DNA of 64,000 nt from assembly GCF_905220565.1 (NCBI RefSeq), contig NC_059402.1:5209501-5273500 (forward strand). Direction: 5' to 3'. A program made the position numbers and the translations under genes. Numbering within the stretch: the stretch's first letter is position 1; each line of letters opens with the position of its first letter. Of this stretch, positions 31,150 to 43,444 are shown one piece after another. Origin of the DNA: Melitaea cinxia (Eukaryota > Arthropoda > Insecta > Lepidoptera > Nymphalidae). The notes under the pieces were generated by a model. That model had not been told where the DNA came from. It made no database searches and worked only from the letters and a program-made list of their open reading frames with translations.

Positions 31150-31425
31150 CTTTTTCTCTACGTAGGAGAAGGATTGGAGCTTAATATACCACTCTGCTCC
31201 ACTGTGGGTTGGCGGATATGTTCCCTATTTTGAGTAATGACTGCTATCATGTATTTATGATAAGGACCGGCTCCGACGGTTTAACGTGCTCTCCGTGCCA
31301 TGGTGGGTGACAAGGACAGACATCCGAACCGGAAAGAAATATTTGTACAAATACAAATATTCATCCCGAGTGAGACCCGCAAACCGTCGGTATTTGAGGC
31401 GACTACTCGCACAATTACACCAGAT
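31150..31425 (-). repeat. Family B short retroposon, diverged
   Basis: TACGTAGGAGAAGGATTGGA, GTGGGTTGGCGGATATGTTC and GGTTTAACGTGCTCTCCGTG are the family B body. Both ends are eroded; the shared tail is largely lost. Confidence 0.65.
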
Positions 31426-31452
31426 CGGTTATTATATATGACAATGACAATA

Positions 31453-31635
31453 TCTATATATATAAAAATGAATGATTGTCTGTATGTCCTTTATAGAATC
31501 GTAAACTATGCATTTGATTATGTCACGATCTTCAGCAAAGTGTTGTGCATGAGTCCTCAAAGGTCTCTTCTGAGTTAGTACGACCAAAAATAAAATTTTA
31601 AAAAAAGCGTAGGAACGCGCGCAGGGTACGGCTAG
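31453..31635 (+). mobile_element. Non-autonomous Helitron, family H4
   Basis: Starts A|TCTATATATATAAAAATGAA and ends GCGCGCAGGGTACGG-CTAG|T. A second copy in opposite orientation lies at 35212-35370, sharing CGTAAACTATGCATTTGAT and TTCAGCAAAGTGTTGTGCAT. Confidence 0.7.
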
Positions 31636-32898
31636 TATATTATACAAATTGCTTAGTAACAATGCATAAACGACAGTTCTAGTAAATGCACGATGCTTCA
31701 AATCGAAGTGACTCATTGTGACCAAATCTCCATGGGCGTGCCTATCCAACAGTAGTAAGCTACCTTTCTACCCCCGCTTATAAGTTGAGGCAATATGCTC
31801 GTTCTATTTCGCCAACCTATATTTTATAATGTACTAGACTGTTGCTATATCATTTGTAGTGATATTTACAGATAAAGATTTGTTATTATGAATTATATTA
31901 AACATTTCATCTTATTTTTGAATTATAAAATGCTGGATAATACTGGCTCGAAATCGAAGTCGAAATCGAAGTCGAAATTCGACGTTTATTGCTTTTAAGT
32001 TACAAAAAAAAAACCAGTAAATCTTCGTTATTTTAAAATATATATTATCCTTGATAATCATTTATAACGCTCAACACCGTATAGGTATTTATGCCTACTA
32101 TACGCTATAAAATTCGTATAAATGATGGTATAATATGTATTTCAATATAATTATACATTACTGTAAAATACGTTTGTAAGGGACTGCATATGTTGATAAT
32201 GAATGGACTTGTTCGATATATTTTTACGTGAATGCAAAAAAAATGAAACTCTGTGATTCATCTTCGGTTTCATCTTGGCGACAACGTGAAGTGCGGCCAA
32301 TAGTTTTCAAACAATACCGTTTATTGGGTCCTTTTAGGAAAAGGACAACAGCGAAATGTAACTATTTGTCATTTGACCTTGTACGCTTCGCAATAGGCAT
32401 CCTATATCGCAAAAGGGTATCCTATGTTAATATTGTGTGTGTGTTTCATGAGAATTTAGACATATGGGGGTAATAAATCTCTCTGAGCTAATGATAGTTT
32501 TTAACCTGTCAAAAGACAGTGCCATGATATTTTGTTTAATCGTTATTGCTAATAACCTTTTTAGAGATTTTTATAATTTGATTTATTTTGTTTTTAACCA
32601 ACTAAAAAAAAAAAAACGGTTGTCTGTAAAGTTGGTTTACGAACGATAGTTTAACGTGAAAACGTCATAACAAAACGTCTCCTCGGACGCATAGGCCAAT
32701 CGAGTGGAAGAGAGATAGATGTGCCGCAAGCGTACCATGAGCGTAATGGTCAAATTAGCGTAACGGGACAATGAGTCATCCATTTTCTTGCATACAGCCG
32801 GTGTTAATCGATTTATTAGACGTTGTCACGTCAAAAAGAAGGAAGGTCTTAAGGTCGAAAGTATATTACATGTCTTTTACCTCATATTTTTTACTGTT
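31636..32898. other. No clear gene
   Basis: AT-rich. A 12-bp unit (GAAATCGAAGTC) is repeated about three times at 31950-31980. The 81-codon frame at 32228-32473 is Arg/Lys-rich without family resemblance; I do not call it a gene. Confidence 0.35.
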
Positions 32899-32978
32899 TA
32901 CCGATTTTGATGATTCTTTTTTCTAATGAAAAGCACATGCTTGTCATACGTTCCTGTTTAAAGTTTATTGAGATGTAC
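32899..32978 (+). repeat. Family F fragment
   Basis: ACCGATTTTGATGATTCTTT, then GTCATACGTTCCTGTTTAAA, aligned to the middle of family F. It is followed at 33130-33300 by another common repeat phrase (CAGACAGACAGACACGTCAA, CTTATAACACCCCTCTTTTT). Confidence 0.45.
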
Positions 32979-34597
32979 AGGAGTAGACCTACGACGAGGT
33001 TATTATTATCCAGAGCAGATCCAAGACACTCCAGTAGTGGCAGTAAGCAGGCACACGAACACCTGTGTCTACTAAGCAGACAATGGTGAAACTGCAACTG
33101 GTAGTTTTGTCGCCCGAGCCATAGATGCCACAGCGACAATCATTCTGGAGCGTAGCTTAAAGGTATCCTTGACATATGGATATACACAAACGCGACACTA
33201 CGGTCGTAAAAGCTGTGCTTGGAATGTTGAAGACCGCGTTCGCGAGCTACGGAGCCACAGACAGACAGACACGTCAAACTTATAACACCCCTCTTTTTGT
33301 AAGTTTTCGCAGTAACACGATCTCGTGCGAATGCAGGTATCCGTTCTCCATTAAATCGAATGTTTGATATATATATAATAAAAAAATTGATACATTAGAC
33401 ATTTTCGCCAATTGTAATGACGCGAATTATGTGAGTACATATGTAGTATATATTATATTTTGATTAAAACTTATCAAATTTAATTATAGAAACAATGAAT
33501 TGTAAGACAGGTTCAACATTTTCAATTTAATTATGTTCAATGTGACCATTACTGTTTAGTTTGAAATAACTTAAATTATAATACTTCAGCTTAATGTAAT
33601 TAATGTCTATTGTAAACTTGTTTGTGGTTCTAATAAATTAAAAAAAATATAAGTGAAAAAAATTGTCTCATATATCTAATTGCTGCTGCAGTAGTACTGA
33701 TGTAAGATAAAATAGAACATCTGTAGACCTTATAAAGGATTCGCAATACGCTCTCTATTAACGTAGACTAATTTATAAGATACTCTGTTACGTGATTGTT
33801 GTATTAATGACTGGCCAGAGTCTAGTAAAGAATTCACGCAAGTCCTTTCCTTAATTAAAAAATGTAAAAAGTTGATACTTTGAAATTACTTTTCTTAGAA
33901 TGTGATTTAAAGTCAGTTACTGCTAATTGCATATATTGAGCTTTTAGAAAATATTATATAAAAAAAAAATAGTATTTTCGTTTTACGAAAATAATTGTGT
34001 CATCGTTATCACTCAATTAACAAAAAGCCATGTTCCTTGAGAAATTAAGTCGTAGTAAATTAGAAGGCCGTGTTCATTTTGACCAGGTTTTTGTGTTTAG
34101 AAAACTTTCAGAAATGTTATGTTAAGAAGATGCAATTTGCACAAGTCAAATACAATTACTATTATTTATGAACACATTTGAACAAAATGGTAAAAGTTTT
34201 GCTGTATTTTGTATTATTTGTTATTAGTGTAGTGAAATCTGTTTGTTTCTTAAATGTGAATAAAATAAAATAAATTCATCGCCTCTTTTCCTGCTACGCT
34301 TTAATCGAAAACGAACTCGTCAATATTATTGCTATAGGTTCGTTAGTTTAGCGTAATGAACTCTGTCCCTTTTGTCCCCATTGGGTCGTAAACTATAAAC
34401 TGCTGCCTGTTACAAATTGTTTCATTAATTTTAAATATACTGTATATATATACACACCTAATAAGATATTCATATACACTTTCATCTACGACCCTGTTAT
34501 ATCAGTGGCGTTGCAGTCACTGAGTCCTGTGACCATGACGAAAAATCAGGCGAATATCTGGAATCTCAGATAGTAAATGTGATTAGTTTCCTTTTTT
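32979..34597. other. No gene recognised
   Basis: 33130-33300 is probably the end of an unclassified interspersed element (see the family F fragment entry). The remainder is AT-rich, without coding or known repeats. Confidence 0.35.
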
Positions 34598-34875
34598 TAT
34601 ACAACTAGGTCGGCAAATAAGTACGGTCCATACGATACTTTGCGGTTACCGTAGATTATAGTCATCTACAACATCAGAAGAAGCGCGAGCGCGCTGTTGA
34701 CTCTATCTGCGATACTACCCAGGAGCGCTGGCCAGCTAGTAAGATGGATACCATAGGAACACAACACTATTTGACCGAAGTGCTATTTAGCTGTGGTCTT
34801 CTGTACTTTTCCAGTCGGGCTGCTTCAGATTTTATCAGCAGATATAAATATCTTGCTGTGCCCTACCTCAACAAA
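34598..34875 (-). repeat. Family A short retroposon
   Basis: Minus-sense, near full length and diverged: poly-T at the left (34591-34598), CAACTAGGTCGGCAAATAAG, and the head AGTCGGGCTGCTTCAGATTT ... TGTGCCCTACCTCAAC at the right. Open frames inside are incidental. Confidence 0.75.
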
Positions 34876-35211
34876 CCCTCTTGCTTTAAATTCAATTTAT
34901 ATGAAAACAATTTTAAAAATATTAAAGTTTAATACTATTCTTGTTTTTCTTGTTGTTTTTTGTGATTTATTATGATAGTGCTGGAAATATTTTTACTTTT
35001 GGTATTAGATGGCGCTTTTGAAGGTTATAAGATTTACAATATGCATTCTACAGCCTTAAAAAAAACTGTTGTTTGTTTACAAATATATACGAGCAAACGT
35101 AGATTTCGATTAGTCTACATAGGTTTTTGAACTTTCACGGTCACTATGAACGATATATGTCCCTCGGAACATTCATTTTGAAACAGTTCATCCGCGATTT
35201 TTATTTTAAAA

Positions 35212-35370
35212 CTAGTACCCTGCGCGTATTGCTATGCTTTTTTTTGGTCGTACCCACTAAGAAACCTTCATGGGCTCATGCACAACACTTTGCTGAAGAT
35301 CATGACATGATCAAATGCATAGTTTACGATCCTAAAAAGGAAATACAGACAAACATTCATTTTTATTGCT
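35212..35370 (-). mobile_element. Non-autonomous Helitron, family H4, 5'-truncated
   Basis: The left edge ACTAGTACCCTGCGCGTATT is the reverse complement of the H4 3' end; the body matches 31453-31635. Confidence 0.65.
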
Positions 35371-35735
35371 TTAGATTGCGTCCATTCGTTATATATATAT
35401 TATTGGAGTTATCAGGGAAGTGGACATAAGTTTCAATCTTATATTAGATCTTCTTCAGGCATGTAAAGATGCTTGAAGAAGTGAAAAGTCTCGTTTTAGA
35501 ACCGTACTGAAGTTTCAAAATTACGAAAGGTATAAAACGTGTTTCAAGGCTTCTTTTACGCCTTAATTACTGACCGCGGGGCAAATTACTTGCTTAAAAT
35601 CTCAGCTGCTGCGAAACAGGTAGCTAATTAAACCCCTAAATTATTTAAACTTTCAGAAAAATCATGTTACTGAAACACATTTTTATTAATTTTGATAAGT
35701 GAGAGAAGAAAATGGGGGAATATTTTTCGAAATTA
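35371..35735. other. No feature seen
   Basis: AT-rich spacer between an H4 Helitron and a family B fragment. Confidence 0.4.
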
Positions 35736-35815
35736 GGTCACTTTCAGTTCTGGGCAAAGGCCTCTTCTTTCATATATGAGAAGGACGGACTTTAATCCAC
35801 CACGCTGCTTCGTAT
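35736..35815 (-). repeat. Family B fragment
   Basis: TTCTGGGCAAAGGCCTCTTC and TTTAATCCACCACGCTGCTT; 3' portion only. Confidence 0.55.
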
Positions 35816-37760
35816 GCTTAAACTTATTTTATCTATAACGTATTCTTGTTTAGACTATCAAGCAACTAAATGTTAAAAGACAATTACTTGGATTATTACT
35901 TACGTACGGATTTGATATGGACATGACAATAACATTTTTAATTTTAAAATGCCTATTTATGTTACATAGAGAATGTTAGTTAATTTAAGCAATGGCTAAA
36001 AAAAATATTTATATTTTTTAAAATCTATTATATATTACTGTTTTGTTTGATTATAGAAGCAGCATGTCATTGAATTTACAAAATAGACCATCAAAAAAAG
36101 ATAATCGGCAGCAACATAACAGTAATTAATGACGATGACATACCGAATGAAATTTATTGGTATCGCGTGTTATTTCTCAATGTATTTTAAAACGACTGCA
36201 CCTTATTTTATCACCACAGTTGGCGTGATAACGATAATGCATTAGATTTCATTTCAAAATTACAATTTCGATCCATGCTGGAATATATTGCCTTCTCAGT
36301 AGCAGGTACGACTTTCCACACACCCAACAAATATTTCATTACCAAAGTCAGAGGTACTTATGGCGTGGTCCTACATAATGTTATATGAACACACCATAAG
36401 TACACTGATGTTTCATATGAGAGTAAAATTTTTGAAGTAAAGTTTAAATAGATGCAGAGTCTGGTTCAAAACGCTAATGACAAATATTTTTTTTGTATAG
36501 GTATTATAATACTAAACTACCTATGTCATTTACGATAACGTGATGACGTCAAATAAACCGATTAGTCATAACCCTAGATTATATTGCCCAATACATATTT
36601 AGTGATTTCTAGCATGGATATCAATATTACTAATGGACTATGAAATACATTAAGACCTTTATTACGACGTGGAATAAGTTATAAGATTTAATTAATAATA
36701 ATCAACAAATAATAATCTATTACATATGCATACAAACAATATTTAAAATATTTTCAGAAAACTATAAACTTACAATAATCCGTACATTTTCTATTGTTAC
36801 TTAGATTCGATTTTAAAAACCCATCCCCTTAATTCATAATTACCAATATATAAATATATTTATATCGATTTTATTGTTACAGATCTTTTATGTATTTAAC
36901 AATTTTATTTAACAATTTATGTACACAAGGATAGCAAAAGGAAATAGCTCTTATAAACAATGCTGGTACAAAAGAACTACTTATCCCATGATGGAATCTC
37001 TTCCAGTAGTCCTGCCACAGAAAACTTATAAAACAGTCGCAAAATTAGCGTGTACAATCTAAACATATTGAGACTAAAAATATAATATAATTATAATAAA
37101 TACATAATTATACAATATATAAATGCACAGAGTATAGTATAATCAATTTTTTTCGTAAAAAAAAAACAGAAAACCTCAAAAACTTTAATTGTAGTTGAAA
37201 CGGTTATAATTTGACATCGATATTTGACAGTTCTCAACTCCAAACGAAATCTAAATACAAAGTGATGGTTTTAAATATCAACATAACAATGAGACCTTAA
37301 AGTGTGCATTAAAATAAAAAATAAAGTTCCTTAATGTAGTTCTCAACTCTGCACAACTTCTGTTACGACTTCTCCAACTTGTTTCCGAAGCACATGATAA
37401 CCTTTTCCTTTTGCTTAAACATGTATCTCAAGATGAATAAAGAACATAGACAAGACATAGATATTTACCTGCTAATTTACCATGGTACCGCGGATTATGC
37501 TAAGATGTTTTCAAATTGATAGTTTTTAATGTAATCCCATAATGCGTGCACAATTTTTTATGCTAAATTAGGCAGTAAACTTAGGTGAGCTTACATAATG
37601 CGAACATTGAGTTCACGAGCTCCGGTCACGCTTGTAGGCTCAATGGTCGACATGCAAAATTCAAGCGGCAATGTCGCGCTAACCGTGAATATATGACATG
37701 TATGAGTAAGAATCGTTGGATGTGGCATTATATGGTTGATATTTTTTTTATTCATTGTTT
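35816..37760. other. Long AT-rich stretch with one hairpin
   Basis: No exon or repeat family recognised. A pre-miRNA-sized hairpin lies at 36349-36409 (separate entry). Confidence 0.35.
36349..36409. other. Pre-miRNA-like hairpin
   Basis: GTACTTATGGCGTG (36354-36367) pairs with CACACCATAAGTAC (36390-36403) with one mismatch. Pairing continues outward through TCAGAG/CTGA with a bulge, giving an imperfect stem of about 20 bp and a 22-nt loop. Size and imperfection fit a small miRNA precursor or a MITE tip; there is no expression evidence. Confidence 0.35.
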
Positions 37761-37763
37761 TAT

Positions 37764-37950
37764 TTATACCATTTGGGTGGCAAGCAAGCGTACGATCTGC
37801 CTGGAGGTAAGCGAGTACCTTAGATTATAGACCTGCAACACCGTGAGATTTTCAAGCGTATTGCCAACTCTACTTTCGTCCCTTGAGTTCTCTCTGAAGT
37901 TTTAGCTATCTTCATCACCACACCAGAGAAACACAACACTATTTGAGAAT
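37764..37950 (-). repeat. Family A fragment, first of a tandem pair
   Basis: GGCAAGCAAGCGTACGATCT through CACAACACTATTTGAGAATA. Head lost. Directly followed by a second copy in the same orientation. Confidence 0.65.
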
Positions 37951-37965
37951 AGTATTGTTTTGATT

Positions 37966-38238
37966 TTTTTTTTATGTCACTAGTTTGGCCAACAAGCGTA
38001 CGGGTCACCAATCCAATACCATCAGGTAAGCGATTACCGTAGCTTATAGACACCTGCAACACCAGAAGCATCGCAAGCGCGTTGCCGACCCAATTCCTAA
38101 TCCCCTTACTCACCAACAGGAACACAATACTGCTTGAAAACAGTATTATTTTGCTGTGATCTTCTGGAAGGTCGAGGTACTAAACCAGTCGGGCTGCTCC
38201 ATAATTTGAGCAGGAAATTCCTGCTGTGCCCTACCTCA
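37966..38238 (-). repeat. Family A short retroposon, second of pair
   Basis: Near full-length minus-sense copy: a T-rich tail then TGTCACTAGTTTGGCCAACA, ending AAATTCCTGCTGTGCCCTAC. Confidence 0.8.
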
Positions 38239-38856
38239 GTTATTTTTGAAACTAAATTACAAGAATCTAAAGATTTTTATCTTATGGAAGGTATTAAGCA
38301 AATTGTTTCCTGATTTATCCTACCTCAATTAGGGAATGCAATCCTGCAATCCTGTGGGTCTCGTACCAATAATTGACATGCGAGATTCTGCGCCTCGAAA
38401 ATGCGGATCCGTGGATTCCACAAGTTATTAGATATGTTTTTATTTCTTGCCATAAATGCTTAAATATTAGGGCTTAATATGTCGGATAATATCGCCAAGT
38501 ATTAAAAACATATATAAATAGCAAGAATCGCTGTAGTTGGAGACAAATAATAGTATGAAAACGACGCGCGTCGTTTTCGAAAATACACGTACAGTTGGAA
38601 CATCTGTAACTGACACAGGTACTACTATCACTATTCATATATATATCACTACTTTTTACGTCATTTTTGAAAATAAAAAGTAAATAAACTCAAGACAAGC
38701 CTATTCATATTAATATTCTAAATAGTATGTATTTTAAAATAAGCCCTCTTATTTGATAGAAAACAAGAAATGTGATTCAATGAGACTTCACAAGACGACT
38801 CTATATAGTAATTATTAACATCAACGTGGACGAACCCACGCGGGATTTGTAGTTCA
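38239..38856. other. No gene; one perfect palindrome
   Basis: 38557-38578 is a perfect 22-bp palindrome (two 11-nt arms, GAAAACGACGC and its complement) in AT-rich sequence. An H1-like 3' phrase (ACGTGGACGAACCCACGCGG) lies at about 38824. Confidence 0.5.
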
Positions 38857-39064
38857 CTTCATCCTAATGCAGTCCACTGCTGGACATAAACCTCCAAGAC
38901 GCTGCTACCCGTCTTCGGCCTGTGTATTTCAAAGCCATCAGTTGGATGGTTATCCCGCCATCGGTCAGTTTTTTAAGTTTCAAGGTAGTAGTGGAACTAT
39001 GTTATCTAATCTAATGGGAAGAGAGGAGGGTGGCTATATTCCTTACTGCCGTAACCACACAGCA
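38857..39064 (-). repeat. Family C retroposon, internally deleted
   Basis: Tail GCAGTCCACTGCTGGACATA joined directly to AAGACGCTGCTACCCGTCTT; about 110 bp between them are missing. The 5' end, CTGTGTGG-, is at the right edge. Confidence 0.8.
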
Positions 39065-39483
39065 GATTTGTAGTATTAATACGTACTAAAAACAGGCGCG
39101 AAAAATGTTAAAAGTTTTTCCGGGAAAAGTATAGACTACTGTTATAATTTTTGACGAAGCTATATCGACACAGATAAAGCACGTCCATGATTTTTTTTCT
39201 GACATCAAATACGCGTCCTTGACTATTTATTGATTCCGCTTGTGGATATAAATTATTTGTGGAAGGTGAAGTGCAAGGAGCACTAAGCTAAGGTCAATTT
39301 CAAAGTAAATTGATATATTTTTAAACCTTATAAGGTATTGTTAGTCTTGTCAGGTAGAAAACGGCTAATTGTCCACAAGTCCACCCTTTGTACTGTACCT
39401 TTGTATTCTATCCTAAAAGTATTGTTGTATAAATAACAAATAAACAACATACATTGTTCTTCTTTACTGTTTTAGAACATATT
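39065..39483. other. No feature seen
   Basis: AT-rich spacer. Confidence 0.4.
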
Positions 39484-39872
39484 TTTAACCGACTTCAAAA
39501 AAGGAGGAGGTTACTCAATTCGACCGTTCGGGGATGACTTCGTCATTTCTGAACCGATTTTGATAGTTCTTTTTCGTTGGAAAAGAGATATCTTAGGTGT
39601 GGTACCATGATAAAGAAACCAGGATCTAATAATGGCATCCCAAAGAAATCGAAGGAAACCCTTGAAAATCCGCACAGCTTTTTACTGGGTGTACTGATTT
39701 TGATGAAATTAATTTAATCGAAAGCCGATGTTTATCATGTGGTCACACTTAAATTTCTATCTTATATAATCTTTGATAATGCGTATTTACTTGACTATTT
39801 TTTCGTCTACTTACGTTATATTACTTGTCGATGTAATTGAAGTCGGTTTTTTTCGTTTGCCAGCAAACAATT
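39484..39872 (+). repeat. Family F element, short form
   Basis: Runs from TAACCGACTTCAAAAAAGGA to TTGAAGTCGGTTTTTTTCGT and GCCAGCAAACAATTAT, with inverted AACCGACTTCAA ends. Internally shorter than the next copy. Confidence 0.75.
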
Positions 39873-39917
39873 ATTTATTTCTCCATTCTACGTGACATTG
39901 GTGAAATAATCCTTGCT

Positions 39918-40532
39918 TTTTAACCGACTCCAAAAAAGGAGGAGGTTCTCAATTCGACTGTATTTTTTTTTATGTATGTTACATCAGAACTTTTGACTGT
40001 GTGGACCGATTTCGACAAATTTTGTTTTAATTGAAAGGTGGTATGTGTCAATTGGTCCCATTTAAATTTATTTGCGATCTAACAACTACTTTTCGAGTTA
40101 TATCTAATAATGCGTTTTTACTTGACGCTTTTTTCGTCGACCTACGTTGTATTATATCGCATAACTTTCTACCAGTTGTACCGATTTTAATAATTCTTTT
40201 TTTGTTGGAAAGAAGATATCCCTAGTTTGATATCATGATAAGAAAACCAGGATCTGACGATGGAATCCCAGAGGAATCGAGGGAAACTCTCGAAAATTCG
40301 CAATAACTTTTTACTGGGTATGCCGATTTTGATAATTTTTGATTTAATCGAAAGCTGATGTTTATCATGTGGTCACATATAAATTTTATCGAGATCTGAT
40401 AACTACTTTTTGAGTAATCTTTGATAACGCGTAGTTACTTGACTATTTTTTCGTCGATCTACGTTGTATTACTTGTCGATGTAATTGAAGTCGGTTTTTT
40501 TTTCGTTTGCGAGCAAACAATTATATAGCACT
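39918..40532 (+). repeat. Family F element, long form (reference copy)
   Basis: Longest uninterrupted copy (615 bp). AACCGACTCCAAAAAAGGAG at the left, TTGAAGTCGGTTTTTTTTTC and GCGAGCAAACAATTATA at the right. Internally it repeats its own theme: CGTCGACCTACGTTGTATTA occurs at 40134 and again, with a few changes, at about 40453. No transposase. The terminal AACCGACTTCAA inverted repeat suggests a DNA-transposon derivative. Confidence 0.75.
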
Positions 40533-41199
40533 AAATGAAAGTTATTATTCCAAATTATTGAATGAGTGTTTATTTTGTTATTTACGACTCCCCTAAAATC
40601 ACTAATTATGTATATATTCACTTCTTCAATGTGTAGTTAAATATAAACCTGTTTATTTAGATTGCTTTTTCTAGTTTAGATATGTACTTTATGCTACTAA
40701 GTTTATGGGTGTCATTCCTTTAATAAAGGAGATCATGTAAAAAATAATTAAGAAAAATAAGTACTACATTTTCCATATTATACAACAGATTAAACGTAAA
40801 CAACTTTGGAAAAACCGTGGCTGTATAAAGTCCATTGTCTCTTAATATTATTTTGTAGTCAAATATTAAATTAGAAAATAATGAAAGGAAAACACAATTT
40901 TGTATAATTGTCTGTCCTTACGCTACAAAATGTAGTGAAAACAAACTTTTGGTCATTTTAGGAACTTTTACCTTTTCTTCTGCATTTCTGTATTCAGAGT
41001 CGAATGTGTTGTTTATTTTCCTTCGAAAACTCCTATTAAAAATTTATTAACGTTCGTGTTGAGGTACGTGAGCAGGCTAGTTTTGTATTCACAACAAAGT
41101 ACACAAATTACTTGACACTGGGCTACCTAGTAAATAGGTAGATCATTAAATATTTTGTGTTTTTTAGGACTAACGTAATATTTAAATTGTATTCACAAA
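40533..41199. other. No feature seen
   Basis: AT-rich spacer. Confidence 0.4.
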
Positions 41200-41486
41200 C
41201 TAGCTGTGCCTACGACTTCGTCCGCGTGGAAGTTAACAAAAAAGTTGTGTAAAAGTAGCCTAAGTTACTCCTTACTATATCAGCTATCTGCCAGTGAAAG
41301 TTCCGTCAAAATCGATCCAGCCGTTTCATAGATTAGCCGGAACAAACAGACAGACAGACAGACAGACAAAAATTGTAATTAATGTTATTTTGGTATATGT
41401 ATCGTTTATACGTCCATAAGCATTTAGTAAAAAGCGGCTATTTTAATATTACAAACAGACACTCCAATTTTATTTATTTGTATAGA
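41200..41486 (-). mobile_element. Non-autonomous Helitron, family H1
   Basis: Left edge A|CTAGCTGTGCCTACGACTTC (3' end, minus); right edge TTTTATTTATTTGTATAGA (5' end). (CAGA)n run at 41346-41367. Complete by the TC...CTAG criterion. Confidence 0.75.
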
Positions 41487-42216
41487 GTATAGATGAATAA
41501 TGAAAAAAAAGTAATTGTTTTTAGGAACATTATAAAATAATCCTAAATAAATTCTAAACTATAGATTAGAAAGAATCTTAACTACTAAAATATAGATTTA
41601 AAATTAAGAGTTGTTTTACTAATTTTATATTTAAAAGCTTTTAAAATAAGAGAATTTAGAGACAAACATGGGAGAGTGTACTTACTATCGCTTTAAAGCT
41701 AAAAAATTATTGAATGAAAAAGTGCATTATAGAATTTCATTAATTGTTACAAAGTTAATTGGTTTACTTATCCGTCAGTTATTCGTAACTTAAATTTACT
41801 TACATTTTATATAATATTACTTAACTACAACAACAAATGCCTACATATTATCATGAAAACTAGTGACCTAGCCGGACTAAAATACTTACGAAAATTGCCT
41901 ATTATATTGAGTACGTAATGTCACAAAGATGTTCTGATCATATTAGCTACGATCCATGACCTTGCCAGTGGCAAAACGCATAAAACCATATCAAATTTTA
42001 TAGATTACGTCTATTTTAGGGCGTATCAATTTTAATAGTTTTAATTCATGTTTCTGAAAATAGTCCGTGAAAAGTTCTTCTATCAAGTTGTAATAAAATA
42101 TTGATTGTAGTAAGGTAACATACATAATGGCACCTACATATTTGCTACGCGTTGTGTCACCCGTGTTGTATTTTGTTATCCATTTCTATATCAATTTATA
42201 TGATAGTACCTGGGTG
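41487..42216. other. No feature seen
   Basis: AT-rich spacer. Confidence 0.4.
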
Positions 42217-42233
42217 ACCGAGCTTAGCTCGGT
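42217..42233. other. Perfect 8-bp hairpin next to LINE 3' end
   Basis: ACCGAGCTTAGCTCGGT folds with one unpaired central T, preceded by ACCTGGGTG. This is a common lepidopteran repeat end, perhaps a Helitron-type terminal hairpin. Confidence 0.4.
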
Positions 42234-42258
42234 ATTTTTAGTACATACATGCATACAT

Positions 42259-42872
42259 AATAATCACGCCTCTTTCCCGTAGGGGTAGGCAGAGACCACT
42301 TCTTTCCACTTGCTACGATCCTTACATACTTGTTTCGCTTCATCCACTTTCATTATTCCCTTCATACATGCTCGTCGGTTTAGGGTACTCTTGACCTGGC
42401 CTTTTTTCAAGACGTCCCCGATTTGGTCTTGAAATGTCCGCCTAGGTCTACCCCTTCCAACACTTCCACTCACACTCGCCTTATACACTTTTTTCGTCAG
42501 TCGTTCTTCATTCATTCTCTCGACATGACCAAACCATCTCAGCATACCTTTCTCAATTTTTGTCACTACATCTTCTTTCAGACCACACCGTTTCCTTATC
42601 TCACTATTTCTCATCCTGTCACTCAGTTTAACTCCTATCATACTTCTTAACGCTCTCATCTCAACTGCATTTATTCTGCTTTCATGTCTCTTCTGCCATA
42701 CCCAACTTTCACTTCCGTACATGAGTGTCGGAAGCAACACCCCCTCATGCACAGCCAAACGAGCCTTTTTAGACACCTTCCGACTGCTCATAAAGGAGTT
42801 CAAAGCTCCGTTCACCATGTTTCCTGCATTCATCCTTCTTTCAATATCACTCTCACACTTTCCATCTTAGTA
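42259..42872 (-). pseudogene. LINE endonuclease-RT, C-terminal fragment
   Basis: The frame opens at about 42872 (DGKCESDIERRMNAGNMVNG), with the first ATG at 42833, and runs to GKEA and a stop at 42264. It corresponds to the region after the RT palm in a LINE protein: LAVHEGVLLPTLMYGSESWV (thumb), MRALRSMIGVKLSDRMRNSE, MLRWFGHVERMNEERLTKKV, and a GRGRPRRTF motif. About 200 of an expected 1000 or so residues remain, with no frameshift, so it is a 5'-truncated, relatively young copy. The 3' end abuts a CATACATGCATACATA microsatellite at 42242-42258. RTE-like in its C-terminal style, but a different lineage from 18064. Confidence 0.75.
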
Positions 42873-42992
42873 AATCGTAATTCTTTTTAGTAAATCTGTT
42901 TTTTTCTGTTTAGAAATCATATTTAAATACGAATTACATATTGATCAAATATGAATACTATTTCCGACTTTATTGACAGGCAGAAATAATCG

Positions 42993-43071
42993 TTCTAGAG
43001 ACACTGGGATTTGAACCATGTTCTTTTTGTCGATTCCGGACCGGCCAATTTCCTACCTGAGCTATTACAAC
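42993..43071 (-). repeat. tRNA-like sequence (SINE head or tRNA pseudogene)
   Basis: The minus strand has an A-box-like AATAGCTCAGGTAGG and a B box GGTTCAAATCC 33 nt after it. The 5' GTTGTAA and 3' sequences do not form a proper acceptor stem, so it is not a functional tRNA. Confidence 0.45.
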
Positions 43072-43444
43072 TTTATTGACAATTGCGGAATTTACCTTCG
43101 TATTCTAACGATATTTTAGTTATTTTTTTATTGCCTAAAAACATTATAGAACAACCACAACAACAATAGTATTAGATTGATTAGATTCTTTGTATTTGTA
43201 GTAATGTGGTATCAATTCTCACACACAAATTCACAGGTATTCTTTTTATAAAAACTTAATATTACGTTCATATAGTGAGCTATAAGTTTGAATAGTAGCC
43301 ATTCGGTCTAGTGTCCATTAGACAAGAACTAAGGTGTGTTTTACGATATGCTGCTATTTCATTTCCTCATTCTCGTTAACTTTGAAGGCATCACTATAAA
43401 CTACTAACAAATCCATGAAACATATTTTGCATGTATATATTAAA
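43072..43444. other. No feature seen
   Basis: AT-rich spacer. Confidence 0.4.

Noticed and set aside
32228..32473. 81-residue basic open frame
   Set aside because: No domain, no splice context, and typical of chance frames in this AT-rich DNA.
35127..35429. 100-residue open frame (MNFHGHYERYMSLG...)
   Set aside because: Most of it lies in the H4 Helitron copy; similar reading occurs in the other H4 copy on the opposite strand.
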